The notes under the pieces: generated by a model
Seen by the model: only the letters and a program-made list of their open reading frames with translations
Databases searched by the model: none
Told to the model about the DNA's origin: nothing
Part shown: in pieces, positions 15,724 to 25,047 of the stretch
Layout: each line of letters begins with the position of its first letter
How positions within the stretch are numbered: position 1 is the first letter of the stretch
Program-made: the position numbers and the translations under genes
Assembly: GCA_945889625.1 (NCBI GenBank)
Contig: CAMDCE010000001.1
Span: 124,001-188,000, forward strand
From: Asaia bogorensis
GTDB lineage: Bacteria > Pseudomonadota > Alphaproteobacteria > Reyranellales > Reyranellaceae
DNA: 64,000 bases
Direction of reading: 5' to 3'

Positions 15724-17142
15724 CTAACGCTGCAGTCGCATCCTGAAGCTGCCGACGACCAGCGCCACGCCGGCGAAGGCGGCGGCAAGCCAGAGGGCGG
15801 CGCGTGCCGCCTCGCCGGCCCCACCGTTGGAAAAGTCGAACAGGCCGAACATCAGCGCTACCAAAGCGGCGCCCATCGTCTGACCCAGCGTGCGTGCCGA
15901 GGCGATGATGCCGCCGGCGCTGCCGCTGCGTTCGCGTGGCACGGCGTTCATCATCAGGCGGTTGTTGGGGGCGGCGAAAATGCCGAAGCCCGCGCCGCAC
16001 AGCACCAGCCGCCACATGATGTTGGCGCTCGACGGGTCGGGCGGCAGCAGGGCGGTCAGCACCAGGCCTGCCGTCATGCTGGTGAGCCCGATGGCGCCCA
16101 GGAAGCCGGCATGATGACGGTCGGCCAGGCGGCCGGCGATCGGCGCCATCGCGGCCAGCGCCAGCGGCCAGGCGGTGAGCAGGATGCCGGTGTCGGTGGC
16201 GTTGCGGCCCAGCACGGTGTGGAAGAAGAAGGGCAGGCTGACGAAGGCCAGGCCCTGGGCGGTGAAGGTGCAGCTCGCGGCCGAGATCGACAGCGCGAAG
16301 ATCGGACGCCTGAAGACGTCGACCGGCATCATCGGGTCGGCGAGCCGGGTCTGGCGCCGCACGAACAGGGTGCCGAGCAGGCCCGCCGTTCCGAGCTCGA
16401 GCAGGATGACCCACCAGGCATGGCCATGCGCCATGCCGTCGATGCCGAAGATCAGCAGGCCGAAGGTGATGCCCGACATGATCGCCGACAGGACGTCGAA
16501 CGGCCGGTGCACGTGCGTGGTGTGCGGCAGAAAGCGTTCGGCCAGCACGAAGGAGATGATGCCGAGCGGGATATAGACGCCGAACAGCATCTGCCAGGAC
16601 GCGACGCTCAGCAGCGCGGCGCCGATCGACGGTCCGGCAGCGAGGGAGGTGGCGACCACGGTGGTGTTGAAGCCAAGGCCGCGGCCGAGCATGGCGCGGG
16701 GATAGATCGAGCGTACCAGGGCGGGCTGGATCGCCATGATGGCCGCACCTCCCAGGCCCTGGACGGTGCGCGCGGCGATCAGCCAGCCCAGCGTGGGCGC
16801 CAGCACGCAGCCCAGCGAGGCCAGGCAAAAAAGGGCGAGACCGAAGCGGTAGACGTGGCGGTAGCCCACGATGTCGGCCAGCGCCGCCACCGGCAGGAGC
16901 ATCACCATGAGGGAGATCTGGCTCGCATTGACGATCCAGATCGAGCTTTCTGCCGAGATCGCGAGGTCGTGCGCGATATAAGGCAGCGCCAGATTGGTCA
17001 TCGAGTTGCTGAGCACCGACATCGACAGGCCGATGGTGATGGTCGCCACCGCCAGCATGCGCGGCAGGCCTGAAGGCATTCCGTCGGGATGGGCGGGGCC
17101 TGCGCCAGGACCAGCGTTAGAACCAGCGGGCGGCTCGGCCAT
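15724..17142 (-). CDS. MFS drug/metabolite transporter, DHA2-like (14 TMS)
   Basis: A 472-aa major-facilitator protein. The N-terminal helix (LAVATITIGLSMSVLSNSMT), the LADIVGYRHVYRFGLALFC loop and the ARTVQGLGGAAIMAIQPALV motif are typical of the DHA2 (EmrB/QacA) family, which uses 14 membrane segments and proton antiport to export small molecules. The C-terminal half includes MMNAVPRERSGSAGGIIASA. It is the last gene of an operon with a TauD-type oxygenase (3-base gap) and a serine hydrolase, so it may import or export the compound those enzymes handle. Confidence 0.88.
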   Translation of the reverse strand: MAEPPAGSNAGPGAGPAHPDGMPSGLPRMLAVATITIGLSMSVLSNSMTNLALPYIAHDLAISAESSIWIVNASQISLMVMLLPVAALADIVGYRHVYRFGLALFCLASLGCVLAPTLGWLIAARTVQGLGGAAIMAIQPALVRSIYPRAMLGRGLGFNTTVVATSLAAGPSIGAALLSVASWQMLFGVYIPLGIISFVLAERFLPHTTHVHRPFDVLSAIMSGITFGLLIFGIDGMAHGHAWWVILLELGTAGLLGTLFVRRQTRLADPMMPVDVFRRPIFALSISAASCTFTAQGLAFVSLPFFFHTVLGRNATDTGILLTAWPLALAAMAPIAGRLADRHHAGFLGAIGLTSMTAGLVLTALLPPDPSSANIMWRLVLCGAGFGIFAAPNNRLMMNAVPRERSGSAGGIIASARTLGQTMGAALVALMFGLFDFSNGGAGEAARAALWLAAAFAGVALVVGSFRMRLQR

Positions 17143-17145
17143 CTC

Positions 17146-18021
17146 TTATTGCGGGACTGTCGGTGTGTCGCCGCCGATGGTGGTGCGTTGCATGAAGCGC
17201 TTGTGCTTGACCGCGTCGTAGTAGGTGGCGCGGTGCAGGACGGCTCGGTTGTCCCAGACGATGACGTCGCCCTCGCGCCAGGCATGCGACAGGCGATGCT
17301 CGGGCTGGTCGGCGCGCTGGCTGAGCTCGAACAGGATCGCCTCGCCGATCGGTTTCGGCCAATCGAGGATGAAGCCGGCATGCGCGCCGATATAGAGGGC
17401 ACGCCGGCCGTTGACCGGATTGTCCTGGAACAGCCGCTGCTTGACCGGCGGCAACTCGGCAATGGCCTTGGCGCTCAGGATGCCCTTCTGCACGCGATCG
17501 CGGGAGTATTGCAGCGAGTGTTCGGCGACCAAGTTGCTGATCGTGGCCTGCAGCGCCGGCGGCAGCACCTGCCATGCCGCGCGCATCGAGAGAAACTCTG
17601 TGTTGCCGCCCTCGGGTGGGCAGACCCGCGCGGTCAGGATCGAGCACAGCGAGGGGATGCGCTTGAACGAGGAGTCGGAATGCCAGAAATAGTTGGCCTT
17701 CTGGTAGATCATGCGCATGTCGTCGGGTGGGATCGGCTCGCCGGTCAGGATGTCGAGATTGGACTGGCGCTGGAACTTGGTGCCGGCCGCGGGATTGGAG
17801 ACGCCCGTCGTCTCGAGCGGCCCGAAATTCTCGCTGAACGCGACCTGCTTGTCGTCGTCCATCGGCTGGTCGCGGAACAGCAGTACCGAATGCTCCTCGA
17901 AGGCGGCGCGAATCGGGCCGAACTCGCGTGCCGAGAGCGGCCGCGTGATGTCGATGCCGCCCACCTCCGCGCCGAACAGCGGATGGAGCTTCCTGACCGT
18001 GATGGGACCGGTGTTGCGCAC
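17146..18021 (-). CDS. TauD/TfdA-family Fe(II)/2-oxoglutarate dioxygenase
   Basis: A GTG start at 18021, with AGAGG just upstream, gives 291 residues. The iron-binding HxD is visible in NYFWHSDSSFK, the distal His in VLHRATYYD, and the 2-oxoglutarate-binding Arg in KHKRFMQRTTIGG. The N-terminus (GAEVGGIDITRPL) is typical of TauD/TfdA enzymes, which hydroxylate substrates such as taurine or aryloxyacetates with O2 and 2-oxoglutarate. The substrate is unknown. It lies 8 bases after a beta-lactamase-fold hydrolase gene and 3 bases ahead of an MFS transporter gene, forming one operon. Confidence 0.88.
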   Translation of the reverse strand: MRNTGPITVRKLHPLFGAEVGGIDITRPLSAREFGPIRAAFEEHSVLLFRDQPMDDDKQVAFSENFGPLETTGVSNPAAGTKFQRQSNLDILTGEPIPPDDMRMIYQKANYFWHSDSSFKRIPSLCSILTARVCPPEGGNTEFLSMRAAWQVLPPALQATISNLVAEHSLQYSRDRVQKGILSAKAIAELPPVKQRLFQDNPVNGRRALYIGAHAGFILDWPKPIGEAILFELSQRADQPEHRLSHAWREGDVIVWDNRAVLHRATYYDAVKHKRFMQRTTIGGDTPTVPQ

Positions 18022-18029
18022 GACGCCTC

Positions 18030-19271
18030 TCAGTCGACGATCGCTTGATAGGTGAGCACGCGCAGCTCGCGGCGGATCGGGTAGGTCGAGGACGGCATGA
18101 GCTGGGTCAGCATCACCACCGCCATGTCCTCGGCGGGATCGCACCAGAAGGCGGTCGAGGCAGCGCCGCCCCAGGCGTACTCGCCGGGCGAGCCCACGAT
18201 ATGGGCCTTGGCCGGATCGATCATGACCGAGAAGCCCAACCCGAAGCCGACGCCGTAATAGGTCGACTCCGAGAAGCGCGGCATGCCCATGTCGGCCATG
18301 TCGCCTTTCAGGTGGTTCATGGTCATGAGCTCGACCGTCTTGCGGCCGAGCAGGCGCACGCCCTCGAGCTCGCCCTTGTTCAGCACGAACCTGCAGAAGC
18401 GCAGATAGTCCGACGCCGTCGACACCAGGCCGCCGCCGCCGGAGTTCACCTTGCGCGGCGCGAGGTAGCGGCTCTTGCCGGGATCGTCGATCAGCTCGAG
18501 CTTGCCACCCCCATTTGCGCTTGAGGGGCCAGCCTGATAGTTGGCGGCGAAGCGCTCGTGCTTTTCCTTCGGCACATGGAAGTCGGTGTCGACCATGCCG
18601 AGCGGCTTCAGCACCTTGTCCTTGAGATAGACTTCGAAGGGCTGGCCGGAGATGACCTCGACCAGGTAGCCCAGAACGTCGGTGGCGACCGAGTAGTTCC
18701 ACGCCTTGCCGGGCTGGGCGATCAACGGGAAGGTCGCGAGCTTCTCGACGAGCTCCTTCAGGCTGGTGGTCGCCGTCTGGAAATCGATGCCGTCCTTGGC
18801 GCGGTAGAGCGCATCGACCGGATTGCTCTCCATGAAGCCGTAGGTCAGGCCCGAGGTATGGGTCATCAGGTCGCGGAAAGTGATCTCGCGCTCGGCCGGA
18901 ACGCTGTCGATCTTGCCGCGGCTGCCGCCGGCATAGATCCGCGGGTTCTTGAAGGCCGGGATGAACCTGGAGATCGGGTCGTCGAGCTGAAAGCGGCCCT
19001 CCTCATAGAGCATCATGATCGCCGTCGAAGTGAGCGGCTTGGTCATGGAATAGATGCGGAAGATGGTATCGGGCCGCATCGGCTTGTTGCGCTCGAGGTC
19101 GGCCTTGCCATAGGTCTCGGCGAAGGCCAGCTCGCCCCTGCGCATCACGCAAACCACCATGCCGGCCAGCCGGCCGCCGTCGACCCACTGATGCATCCAC
19201 TTGCGCACGCGGTCGAGCCGCGCTGCGGAAAGGCCGACCTGTTCGGGAGCGACGAGCGGCAGGGTGTCCAT
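18030..19271 (-). CDS. Serine hydrolase of the beta-lactamase (class C/esterase) family
   Basis: A 413-residue protein with the penicillin-binding fold: Ser75-xx-Lys78 in FRIYSMTKPL, a Tyr-based second motif in KAWNYSVATDVLG, and a C-terminal GxxG-type segment (GEYAWGGAASTAFW). No signal peptide is present, so it is more likely a cytoplasmic esterase (EstB-like) than a periplasmic beta-lactamase. It is the first gene in an operon with the TauD-type oxygenase and the MFS transporter. The three suggest uptake and hydrolysis of an ester or lactone followed by hydroxylation. Confidence 0.87.
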   Translation of the reverse strand: MDTLPLVAPEQVGLSAARLDRVRKWMHQWVDGGRLAGMVVCVMRRGELAFAETYGKADLERNKPMRPDTIFRIYSMTKPLTSTAIMMLYEEGRFQLDDPISRFIPAFKNPRIYAGGSRGKIDSVPAEREITFRDLMTHTSGLTYGFMESNPVDALYRAKDGIDFQTATTSLKELVEKLATFPLIAQPGKAWNYSVATDVLGYLVEVISGQPFEVYLKDKVLKPLGMVDTDFHVPKEKHERFAANYQAGPSSANGGGKLELIDDPGKSRYLAPRKVNSGGGGLVSTASDYLRFCRFVLNKGELEGVRLLGRKTVELMTMNHLKGDMADMGMPRFSESTYYGVGFGLGFSVMIDPAKAHIVGSPGEYAWGGAASTAFWCDPAEDMAVVMLTQLMPSSTYPIRRELRVLTYQAIVD

Positions 19272-19346
19272 GGCGATCCTCCTCGGTAGGCCGCTAGACT
19301 AGCGCAGGAACCAAGGATCCAGACACGCAAAAGACGGGAGGGAGCA

Positions 19347-20246
19347 ATGGCGAGATTGTGCGAGGGGCGAGTGGCCATCGTGACGGGAGGGGCCCGCGGC
19401 GTGGGCCGCGAACACTGCCTGATGCTGGCCGAGCATGGCGCCAAGGTGGTGGTGAACGACCTGGGCGGCGACCGGGCGGGCAAGGGCAACGACGTCGGTC
19501 CGGCCCAGCAGGTGGTCAACGAAATCAAGGCCAAGGGCGGCGAGGCGGTGGCCAACGGTGACGACGTCTCGGACTGGAACGGCGCCAAGCGCATGATCGA
19601 CCAGGCGGTCTCGGCCTTCGGCAAGCTCGACGCCGTGGTGCTGAACGCCGGCATCCTGCGCGACCGCATGCTGGTCAATATGAGCGAGGACGAGTGGGAT
19701 GCCGTGATCAAGGTGCATCTCAAGGGCACCTTCGCGCCGGCGCGTCATGCCGCGGCCTACTGGCGCGACCAGGCCAAGGCCAAAGGCGGGTCGGTCGATG
19801 CCCGCATCATCACCACGACGTCGGTGTCGGGCATTTACGGCAATATCGGCCAGACCAACTACGGGGCGGCCAAGGCGGCCATCGCCTCCTTCACCGTCAT
19901 CGCCGCGCGCGAACTCGGCCGCTACGGCGTCACGGTGAACTCGATCTCGCCCAGCGCTTTCACGCGCATGACCGAGGACCTGCGGACCTACACCGAGGAA
20001 GACAAGGAGACGCGCAGCCCGAAATGGATCGCGCCGGTCGCCACCTGGCTGGTGAGCGAGGAGAGCCGCGAGATCACCGGCCGTGTCTTCCAGGCCGGCA
20101 ACGGTCAGTTCGCCGTGGCCGAGGGCTGGCACAAGGGTCCCGAGGCCAAGCCAATCCTCGATCCCCGCCAGGCCGGCAAGGTTCTGACCGAACTCGCCAA
20201 GAAGGCGCGCAAGAATGCCGGCATGAACGGCCTCGATCTCGACTGA
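19347..20246 (+). CDS. Short-chain dehydrogenase/reductase, peroxisomal-MFE2-like
   Basis: This 299-aa SDR has the Rossmann motif TGGARGVGREH, the NAG motif (LNAGILRDRMLVNMSEDEWD) and the catalytic Ser, Tyr and Lys in TTTSVSGIYG and NYGAAKAAI. The long N-terminal loop (VVVNDLGGDRAGKGND) and the RDRML segment are typical of HSD17B4/MFE-2-type 3-hydroxyacyl-CoA dehydrogenases, so oxidation of a 3-hydroxyacyl-CoA is the best guess. A GGGAG ribosome site precedes the ATG. The gene stands alone, divergent from the serine hydrolase gene. Confidence 0.85.
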   Translation: MARLCEGRVAIVTGGARGVGREHCLMLAEHGAKVVVNDLGGDRAGKGNDVGPAQQVVNEIKAKGGEAVANGDDVSDWNGAKRMIDQAVSAFGKLDAVVLNAGILRDRMLVNMSEDEWDAVIKVHLKGTFAPARHAAAYWRDQAKAKGGSVDARIITTTSVSGIYGNIGQTNYGAAKAAIASFTVIAARELGRYGVTVNSISPSAFTRMTEDLRTYTEEDKETRSPKWIAPVATWLVSEESREITGRVFQAGNGQFAVAEGWHKGPEAKPILDPRQAGKVLTELAKKARKNAGMNGLDLD

Positions 20247-20250
20247 GGGC

Positions 20251-21096
20251 CTATCGGCCGAAGGCTTGGCGCAGGACGGCGACCGTTTCGGCCCAGGCCG
20301 CGCGGTCCGCCGGTTCGTTGAATTCGAGGCGGTGCCCGTAGTAGCGGCGCGGCTGCAAATCGAGATTGAACGCATGATGGGCGTCTGGATAGACAACGAG
20401 CCGCAGTGACGCGCCCAGTCCGCGGCGCCGGGAAATCATGGCCCGACAGCTTTTCACCGGCGCCCGCTCGTCGAGTTCGCCGATCAGGATCAGGGTCGGG
20501 ACCGCCACCGCGGCGACCTGGCCCTCGCACGCGGGGTAATAGGCGACGGCGGCTTGAAAGCGGAGATCATCGAACAGCCTTCCCACTCCGTCGAACGCCA
20601 CGGCCGTAAGCGCCGCCGCCGCGCCGTCCGAGTAGCCGACGATGGCGATGCGGTCGGCAGCGATGAAGGACAGGTTAGCCAAGTAGAGCAGCGCACCATA
20701 GGCGTCCATGACCACGTCGACGGACGATCGGCGCCCCGCACAACCCTCTTCGATGCCGCGTGAGCCGAAGCTGTCGACGATCAGGAGCGCGTAACCCAGC
20801 GCCAGATAGCGCGCGCCGTCGGCGTCCTCGACGTGCCGCGGCGGACGTCCGCTGCAAGGAGGAAGCAGGACGACGGCCGGGAACGGGCCACGGCCCGGCG
20901 GGCGATAGAGTTCGCCGGAAAGCATCACGCTCGCCTGCTCGGCGATCGTCTGGCCGGACTTCTGCAGCAGGAGCTGCAGGGGTGTCGGCGGCCAGGTGGC
21001 GTTGCGGAAACGAACGGTCTCGGCGGCGGCCGAAGGCGCGAGGAGTGGCGTCGCCAGGAGTGCCGCGGCAAATAGCCTGGCGAGCCACGGCCTCAT
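20251..21096 (-). CDS. Exported dienelactone-hydrolase-like alpha/beta hydrolase
   Basis: A signal peptide covers residues 1-25. The hydrolase fold is clear: FPAVVLLPPCSGRPPR, DRIAIVGYSDGAAAALTA (nucleophile elbow with Ser instead of the Cys of classical dienelactone hydrolase), LILIGELDERAPVKSC with the acid, and YPDAHHAFN with the catalytic His. Length 281 aa. A Ser nucleophile points to an esterase or lipase-like role. The product should be periplasmic. It converges closely (4 bases) with the SDR gene and lies 12 bases after the lectin-like gene, so those two secreted proteins are probably co-transcribed. Confidence 0.8.
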   Translation of the reverse strand: MRPWLARLFAAALLATPLLAPSAAAETVRFRNATWPPTPLQLLLQKSGQTIAEQASVMLSGELYRPPGRGPFPAVVLLPPCSGRPPRHVEDADGARYLALGYALLIVDSFGSRGIEEGCAGRRSSVDVVMDAYGALLYLANLSFIAADRIAIVGYSDGAAAALTAVAFDGVGRLFDDLRFQAAVAYYPACEGQVAAVAVPTLILIGELDERAPVKSCRAMISRRRGLGASLRLVVYPDAHHAFNLDLQPRRYYGHRLEFNEPADRAAWAETVAVLRQAFGR

Positions 21097-21108
21097 GGTG
21101 CTGCCGTT

Positions 21109-21816
21109 TCAGTTCGCCGCGAAGCAATAGAGCAGGCCGGCGCCGCCGGTGGCGATCAGCGAGGCCGGGCTGCAGCCGCGCGATGGATGTGTGGAGTTCC
21201 ACGACCAGCCGATCTCGTCGTCGCGTGTGCTCATGCGGTCGTGGTGGCCGACCATGGCGGAGCCTTCGCCGTTCTTGGTCCAGTTGCCGCACGTCAAGTC
21301 CTTGTCGGGCGGCGGCGCGGTGCCGTCGGCCCGCGTGCCCGTAAGGATATCGTGCTGGTTCACGACGAACAGGCGGCTCGGGATCATGCGGCCGGTTTCC
21401 GCCCGGGCATTCTCGGTGTTGATCTTGTTGTTGGTCGAATGCAGGTCCTCGACGCTTGTGGCGATCTGTATGCCCCGGACGTTCTGCCACGGACCTTTGC
21501 CGATGCGGTCGCGCGCGTTGACCGCGGGCTTGCCGTCGACGGCCTGTTGGCTGAGGTAGGCGCGCCAGGTCTTGCTGCCGGCACCGGCGACTGTCGCCAG
21601 CGTCTGGCAGTGCCGGTCGGCGCCTTCGAGACCGCCGAAATTGGCGCCGTCGGGGCCGCTCTTGCTGGTGATGAAGAAGGTCATGCTGGGAAACTGCAGC
21701 GGTTGCGGCGGCGGTGGCGTTGGCGGTGCCGGCGGCGTCTGCGCCTGCGATCCGCTGACGAGTACGAATAGTCCGAGTGCCGCAGCGAGAGTGGCCGTCC
21801 TGAACCTGCTTTGCAT
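21109..21816 (-). CDS. Exported C-type-lectin-like protein
   Basis: The ATG at 21816 has a very strong GGGGGGA ribosome site and gives 235 residues with a signal peptide ending near residue 26 and a Pro-rich linker (TPPAPPTPPPPQP). The rest has the pattern of a C-type-lectin-like fold: MTFFITSKSGPDGANFGGLE, then ADRHCQTLATVAGAGSKTWR, and at the C-terminus GWSWNSTHPSRGCS and LLYCFAAN with paired cysteines. Ligand and role are unknown. An earlier in-frame start at 21876 would put a charged tail before the signal and is unlikely. Confidence 0.7.
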   Translation of the reverse strand: MQSRFRTATLAAALGLFVLVSGSQAQTPPAPPTPPPPQPLQFPSMTFFITSKSGPDGANFGGLEGADRHCQTLATVAGAGSKTWRAYLSQQAVDGKPAVNARDRIGKGPWQNVRGIQIATSVEDLHSTNNKINTENARAETGRMIPSRLFVVNQHDILTGTRADGTAPPPDKDLTCGNWTKNGEGSAMVGHHDRMSTRDDEIGWSWNSTHPSRGCSPASLIATGGAGLLYCFAAN

Positions 21817-21903
21817 ATCGTCCCCCCATTTTTTTGACTGCCGTGCACTCTGACTCGGGCGTCGCCGCCCGCCCAAATCACATCCTAGCGAGGGGGTGGC
21901 GGA

Positions 21904-23322
21904 TCAGAGCGTCGCCAGCGTCTCCAGCACCTTGGGCTGCGGCCACGTCCAGCCCGACAGACTCTCGAAGGCCCGCATGGCCTTCAGCACGGCGTGGTCG
22001 GCACGCGGCGCTCCGACGAGCTGAATGCCGACCGGCAGGCCAGCTTTGGTGAGGCCTGCCGGCATGGAGGCCGCCGGGGCGCCGGTGAGGTTGAAGGGGA
22101 GCGTGAAGGGAGCGCCCTTGGTCCAGCGCGGGAACGCCGCTGAATTGTAAAGCGTCTCGACCGGCGGGCCGGCGGTCGGCGTCACGGGCGCCAGCAGCAG
22201 GTCGTACGTCCGGTGCCACAGCGCCATGTCGCGCGCGAGCTTGGACTTGGCCTCGTAGGCTCTCGCATAGTCGGCCAGCGTGATCGCGAGACCCTTCTCG
22301 GCGGCGGCGCGGAAGCCGGGATCGAGCTTGCCGTGGAGCTGACTCGGGATCTGGCGGAACCGCGTGGCGAAGCTGCCGATCCACAGCGGCTCGAAGGAGT
22401 TCTGCAGCGGTTCGATCAGCGGACCCACGTCCTCGACGATGGCGCCCAGTTGCTCGAAGCGTTTGGCCGCCTCGGCAACGAGATCGCGTACTTCGGGGTC
22501 GGCCTTCACATGACCGAAGTCGAGGCTGAGGCCGATCCGCCAGCCGCGTACGCCGTCGTCGAGTCCGACGGTGTAGTCGCGCGGATCGGCAGGCAATGAG
22601 CGCCAGTCGCGGGGGTCGGGACCGGCAGTCGCATTGAGCGCCAGCGCCGTGTCGAGCACCGAGCGCGCCAGAACACCCTGGCTCACGACGTCGGAGAAGG
22701 GGGAGTCGGCGGGATACTGCGCGATGCGGCCGTACGAGGGTTTCAAGCCGACCAGGACGGTGTGGGCGGCGGGAATGCGGATCGAGCCGCCGCCGTCGTT
22801 GCCGTGGTTGAAGGGCGCCACGCCTGCCGCCGTCATCGCCGAAGCGCCGCCCGACGAGCCGCCGGGCGAGTGTTTGAGGTTCCACGGGCTGCGCGTCGTG
22901 CCCTGCAACGGCGAGTCGGTGAGCGCCTTCCAGCCGAATTCCGGCGTCGTGGTCTTGCCGAGGATCGCCAGGCCGGCGGCGCGCAGGCGGCCGACCACCG
23001 GTGCGTCTTCGGTCGCCGGCGTCTCGTCCGTGGCGTGCGAACCGTAACGCGTCGGCCAGTCCTTGACGTTCGTGGTGTCCTTGATCGAGGTCGGCACGCC
23101 GTCGAGTGGCGACAGCGGTTCGCCTTTCTTCCAGCGCGCCTCCGACGCCCGGGCTGCCACACGTGCTCCCTCGGGATCGCTGAGGACAAGAAAGTTGAAG
23201 TGCCGCTGCAATCGTTCGGCGCGCTCCAGTGTCTCGTTCACGACCTCCACTGGCGAAAGATTGCCGCGCGCGTAGCGGCGGGAGATTTCAAATGCGGTTA
23301 GCCAAGTGAGCTCGTCAGTCAT
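21904..23322 (-). CDS. Amidase-signature-family amidohydrolase
   Basis: The second amidase in the window, 472 aa from the ATG at 23322. The triad is Lys81 (TSIKDT), cis-Ser156 (SPGGSSGGAS) and nucleophile Ser180 (NDGGGSIRIP), at the family's standard spacing. Unlike the 7766-9187 amidase it has no AtzG-like partner gene beside it. It hydrolyses an unknown amide in the cytoplasm. A more upstream ATG (23352) lacks a ribosome site. It is divergent from a small membrane-protein gene about 100 bases away. Confidence 0.9.
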   Translation of the reverse strand: MTDELTWLTAFEISRRYARGNLSPVEVVNETLERAERLQRHFNFLVLSDPEGARVAARASEARWKKGEPLSPLDGVPTSIKDTTNVKDWPTRYGSHATDETPATEDAPVVGRLRAAGLAILGKTTTPEFGWKALTDSPLQGTTRSPWNLKHSPGGSSGGASAMTAAGVAPFNHGNDGGGSIRIPAAHTVLVGLKPSYGRIAQYPADSPFSDVVSQGVLARSVLDTALALNATAGPDPRDWRSLPADPRDYTVGLDDGVRGWRIGLSLDFGHVKADPEVRDLVAEAAKRFEQLGAIVEDVGPLIEPLQNSFEPLWIGSFATRFRQIPSQLHGKLDPGFRAAAEKGLAITLADYARAYEAKSKLARDMALWHRTYDLLLAPVTPTAGPPVETLYNSAAFPRWTKGAPFTLPFNLTGAPAASMPAGLTKAGLPVGIQLVGAPRADHAVLKAMRAFESLSGWTWPQPKVLETLATL

Positions 23323-23429
23323 GCGTGTTTGCTCGTTCCGTGGGTCCTGCATTTGATACTAAGTTCCAGACGACGCGCAGTGTCGACTGCGTACTCTCGC
23401 GAGTCGAGAACCGAGTGAGGGAGCGTCTG

Positions 23430-23726
23430 GTGGAGAGCGTCGGCGCCGGTATCAGTGTCGTCGTCGTGTTCGTCCTGAGTTTCGCAGCCGGCTATGCCTG
23501 GGCACCGGCGCGTCCTTGGGCAGTGGCGCTCGGCGTGATCATCGGCTCGTTCTTTGCCGTCGTGTACATGCTCGCCGGCGTCGCCGCCGGCACACTGATG
23601 CCCGAGCTGCTTGAAGGCAGATCGGTGGGCGTCCATTTCATGATCCTGCTGGTCGTGCTGCCGACAGTCGGCGCCATCACCGCCGAGATTGCCCGGCTCT
23701 ACGCCATGACCAGGAACCGGCTGTGA
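23430..23726 (+). CDS. Small membrane protein, 98 aa
   Basis: A GTG start at 23430 is preceded by GAGGGAG at ideal spacing; the frame is open further upstream to 23325 but without signals. The 98-residue product has three hydrophobic segments: VGAGISVVVVFVLSFAAGYAW, LGVIIGSFFAVVYMLAGVAAG and HFMILLVVLPTVGAITAEIA. A short basic tail follows. I do not recognise a family. It lies between an amidase gene (divergent) and a metallo-beta-lactamase gene about 100 bases downstream; no coupling is evident. Confidence 0.6.
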   Translation: MESVGAGISVVVVFVLSFAAGYAWAPARPWAVALGVIIGSFFAVVYMLAGVAAGTLMPELLEGRSVGVHFMILLVVLPTVGAITAEIARLYAMTRNRL

Positions 23727-23822
23727 TGGACGGCCCGGCCGCCGTTCTTAGGGTCGAAACGCCCGCCTTCCCGGCAGCCGCCCGACAACGCTAAGCTCCC
23801 CCGTCCCGCGAGGGGGGAAACA

Positions 23823-24710
23823 ATGATCGAAGTGAAGCTTGGCGGCGCCACGGCGACGCGCATCGAAGAGACCTACGAGCCCAACTTCGAGGCCACGAAG
23901 TTCTTCGCCGACTGGACACCCGAGGTGGCGCGCCAGCATCGCGACTGGATGGTGCCCGACCATTATGACGAAGCCTCGGGCTGGCTGAAGCTCAGTATCC
24001 ATAGCTGGCTGCTCAAGGTCGGCGGCAAGCGCATCCTGATCGACACTTGCGTGGGCAACCACAAGTCGCGCCCGCATCGGCCCAAGTGGGACATGATGGA
24101 GACCAAGTATCTCGAACGGCTGGCCGCGGCCGGCGTCAGCCCCGATCAGGTCGACATGGTGATGTGCACCCATCTGCACGTCGATCACGTCGGCTGGAAC
24201 ACCAAGCTCGAGAACGGCAAGTGGGTGCCGACCTTCAAGAACGCCAAGTATGTTTTCAGCCGCGAGGACTACGATTTCTACAAGGCCATCGACTCCGACC
24301 CGCAGAAGGGGCCGGCCAATGCCGGCTCGTTCCGTGATTCGGTGCTGCCTGTGGTCGAGGCGGGCCTCGCCCAGATCGTCTCGGGCGCCGCTGCCCTCGA
24401 CGAGAATCTCCGGATCGAGCCGGCGCCCGGGCACACGCCCGGCACCATCGCCATCAAGTTCGAATCGCAGGGCAACAAGGCGCTGTTCTGCGGCGATATC
24501 CTGCACCACGCCGTGCAGGTCTTTAACCCTGAGTGGAACAGCTTCGCCTGCCTCGACCAGGTCAACGCCCGCAGGAGCCGGCGGGTGGCGCTGGAACATT
24601 GCGCCGGCTCGGGAGCGCTGCTGATGCCCTGCCATTTCGGCGCGCCCTTCACCTGCCACATCGACCAAAAGGGGGGCGGCTTCGCTCCCCGATTCAACGA
24701 CAATTACTAG
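23823..24710 (+). CDS. MBL-fold metallo-hydrolase
   Basis: A 295-aa metallo-beta-lactamase-fold hydrolase with the zinc motif THLHVDHVG (His117, His119, Asp121, His122), a later APGHTPGTIA His, an FCGDILHH Asp and an LMPCHFGAPF His, completing the binuclear zinc site. The DEASGWLKLSIHSWLLKVGG start is typical of the lactonase/YtnP-like subgroup, so hydrolysis of a lactone or ester is possible. It is followed 10 bases later by a NIPSNAP gene, a recurring pairing in Rhodospirillales-type genomes. Confidence 0.88.
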   Translation: MIEVKLGGATATRIEETYEPNFEATKFFADWTPEVARQHRDWMVPDHYDEASGWLKLSIHSWLLKVGGKRILIDTCVGNHKSRPHRPKWDMMETKYLERLAAAGVSPDQVDMVMCTHLHVDHVGWNTKLENGKWVPTFKNAKYVFSREDYDFYKAIDSDPQKGPANAGSFRDSVLPVVEAGLAQIVSGAAALDENLRIEPAPGHTPGTIAIKFESQGNKALFCGDILHHAVQVFNPEWNSFACLDQVNARRSRRVALEHCAGSGALLMPCHFGAPFTCHIDQKGGGFAPRFNDNY

Positions 24711-24720
24711 GGAGAAGACG

Positions 24721-25047
24721 ATGATCTATGAAATGCGTGTCTATCGCTGCATACCGGGCCGCCTGCCGGCGTTGCTCAACCGCTTCGCCACCATCACGCT
24801 CAAGATCTGGGAAAAGCACGGCATCAAGCAGGCCGGCTTCTTCACCACCCTGATCGGCGACTCCAACCAGGAGCTGACCTATTTCCTCGCCTGGGAATCG
24901 CTGGCCGACCGCGAGAAGAAGTGGAACGCCTTCGCCGCCGATCCGGAATGGCACGCCAAACGCGCCGAGACCGAGAAGGACGGCGCGATCGTGGAGAACG
25001 TCGCCGTCCAGATGCTGACGCCGACGGCGTTCTCGTCGGTCAAATAG
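24721..25047 (+). CDS. NIPSNAP family protein
   Basis: This 108-residue protein is a single ferredoxin-like NIPSNAP domain: MIYEMRVYRCIPGRLPALLN, a KIWEKHGIKQAGFFTTLIG middle and the ELTYFLAWESLADREKKW motif. NIPSNAP-type dimeric alpha-beta barrels occur in many accessory roles, and some are enzymes or substrate-binding partners. It is in an operon with the MBL hydrolase (10-base gap) and converges by direct abutment with a Bug receptor gene (TAG at 25045-25047, opposite stop at 25048). Confidence 0.88.
   Translation: MIYEMRVYRCIPGRLPALLNRFATITLKIWEKHGIKQAGFFTTLIGDSNQELTYFLAWESLADREKKWNAFAADPEWHAKRAETEKDGAIVENVAVQMLTPTAFSSVK

Noticed and set aside
15637..17073. Plus-strand frame of 478 codons across the DHA2 transporter gene
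   Set aside because: Rich in Arg, Gly, His and Gln with no hydrophobic or domain pattern; the minus strand encodes a clear MFS protein.
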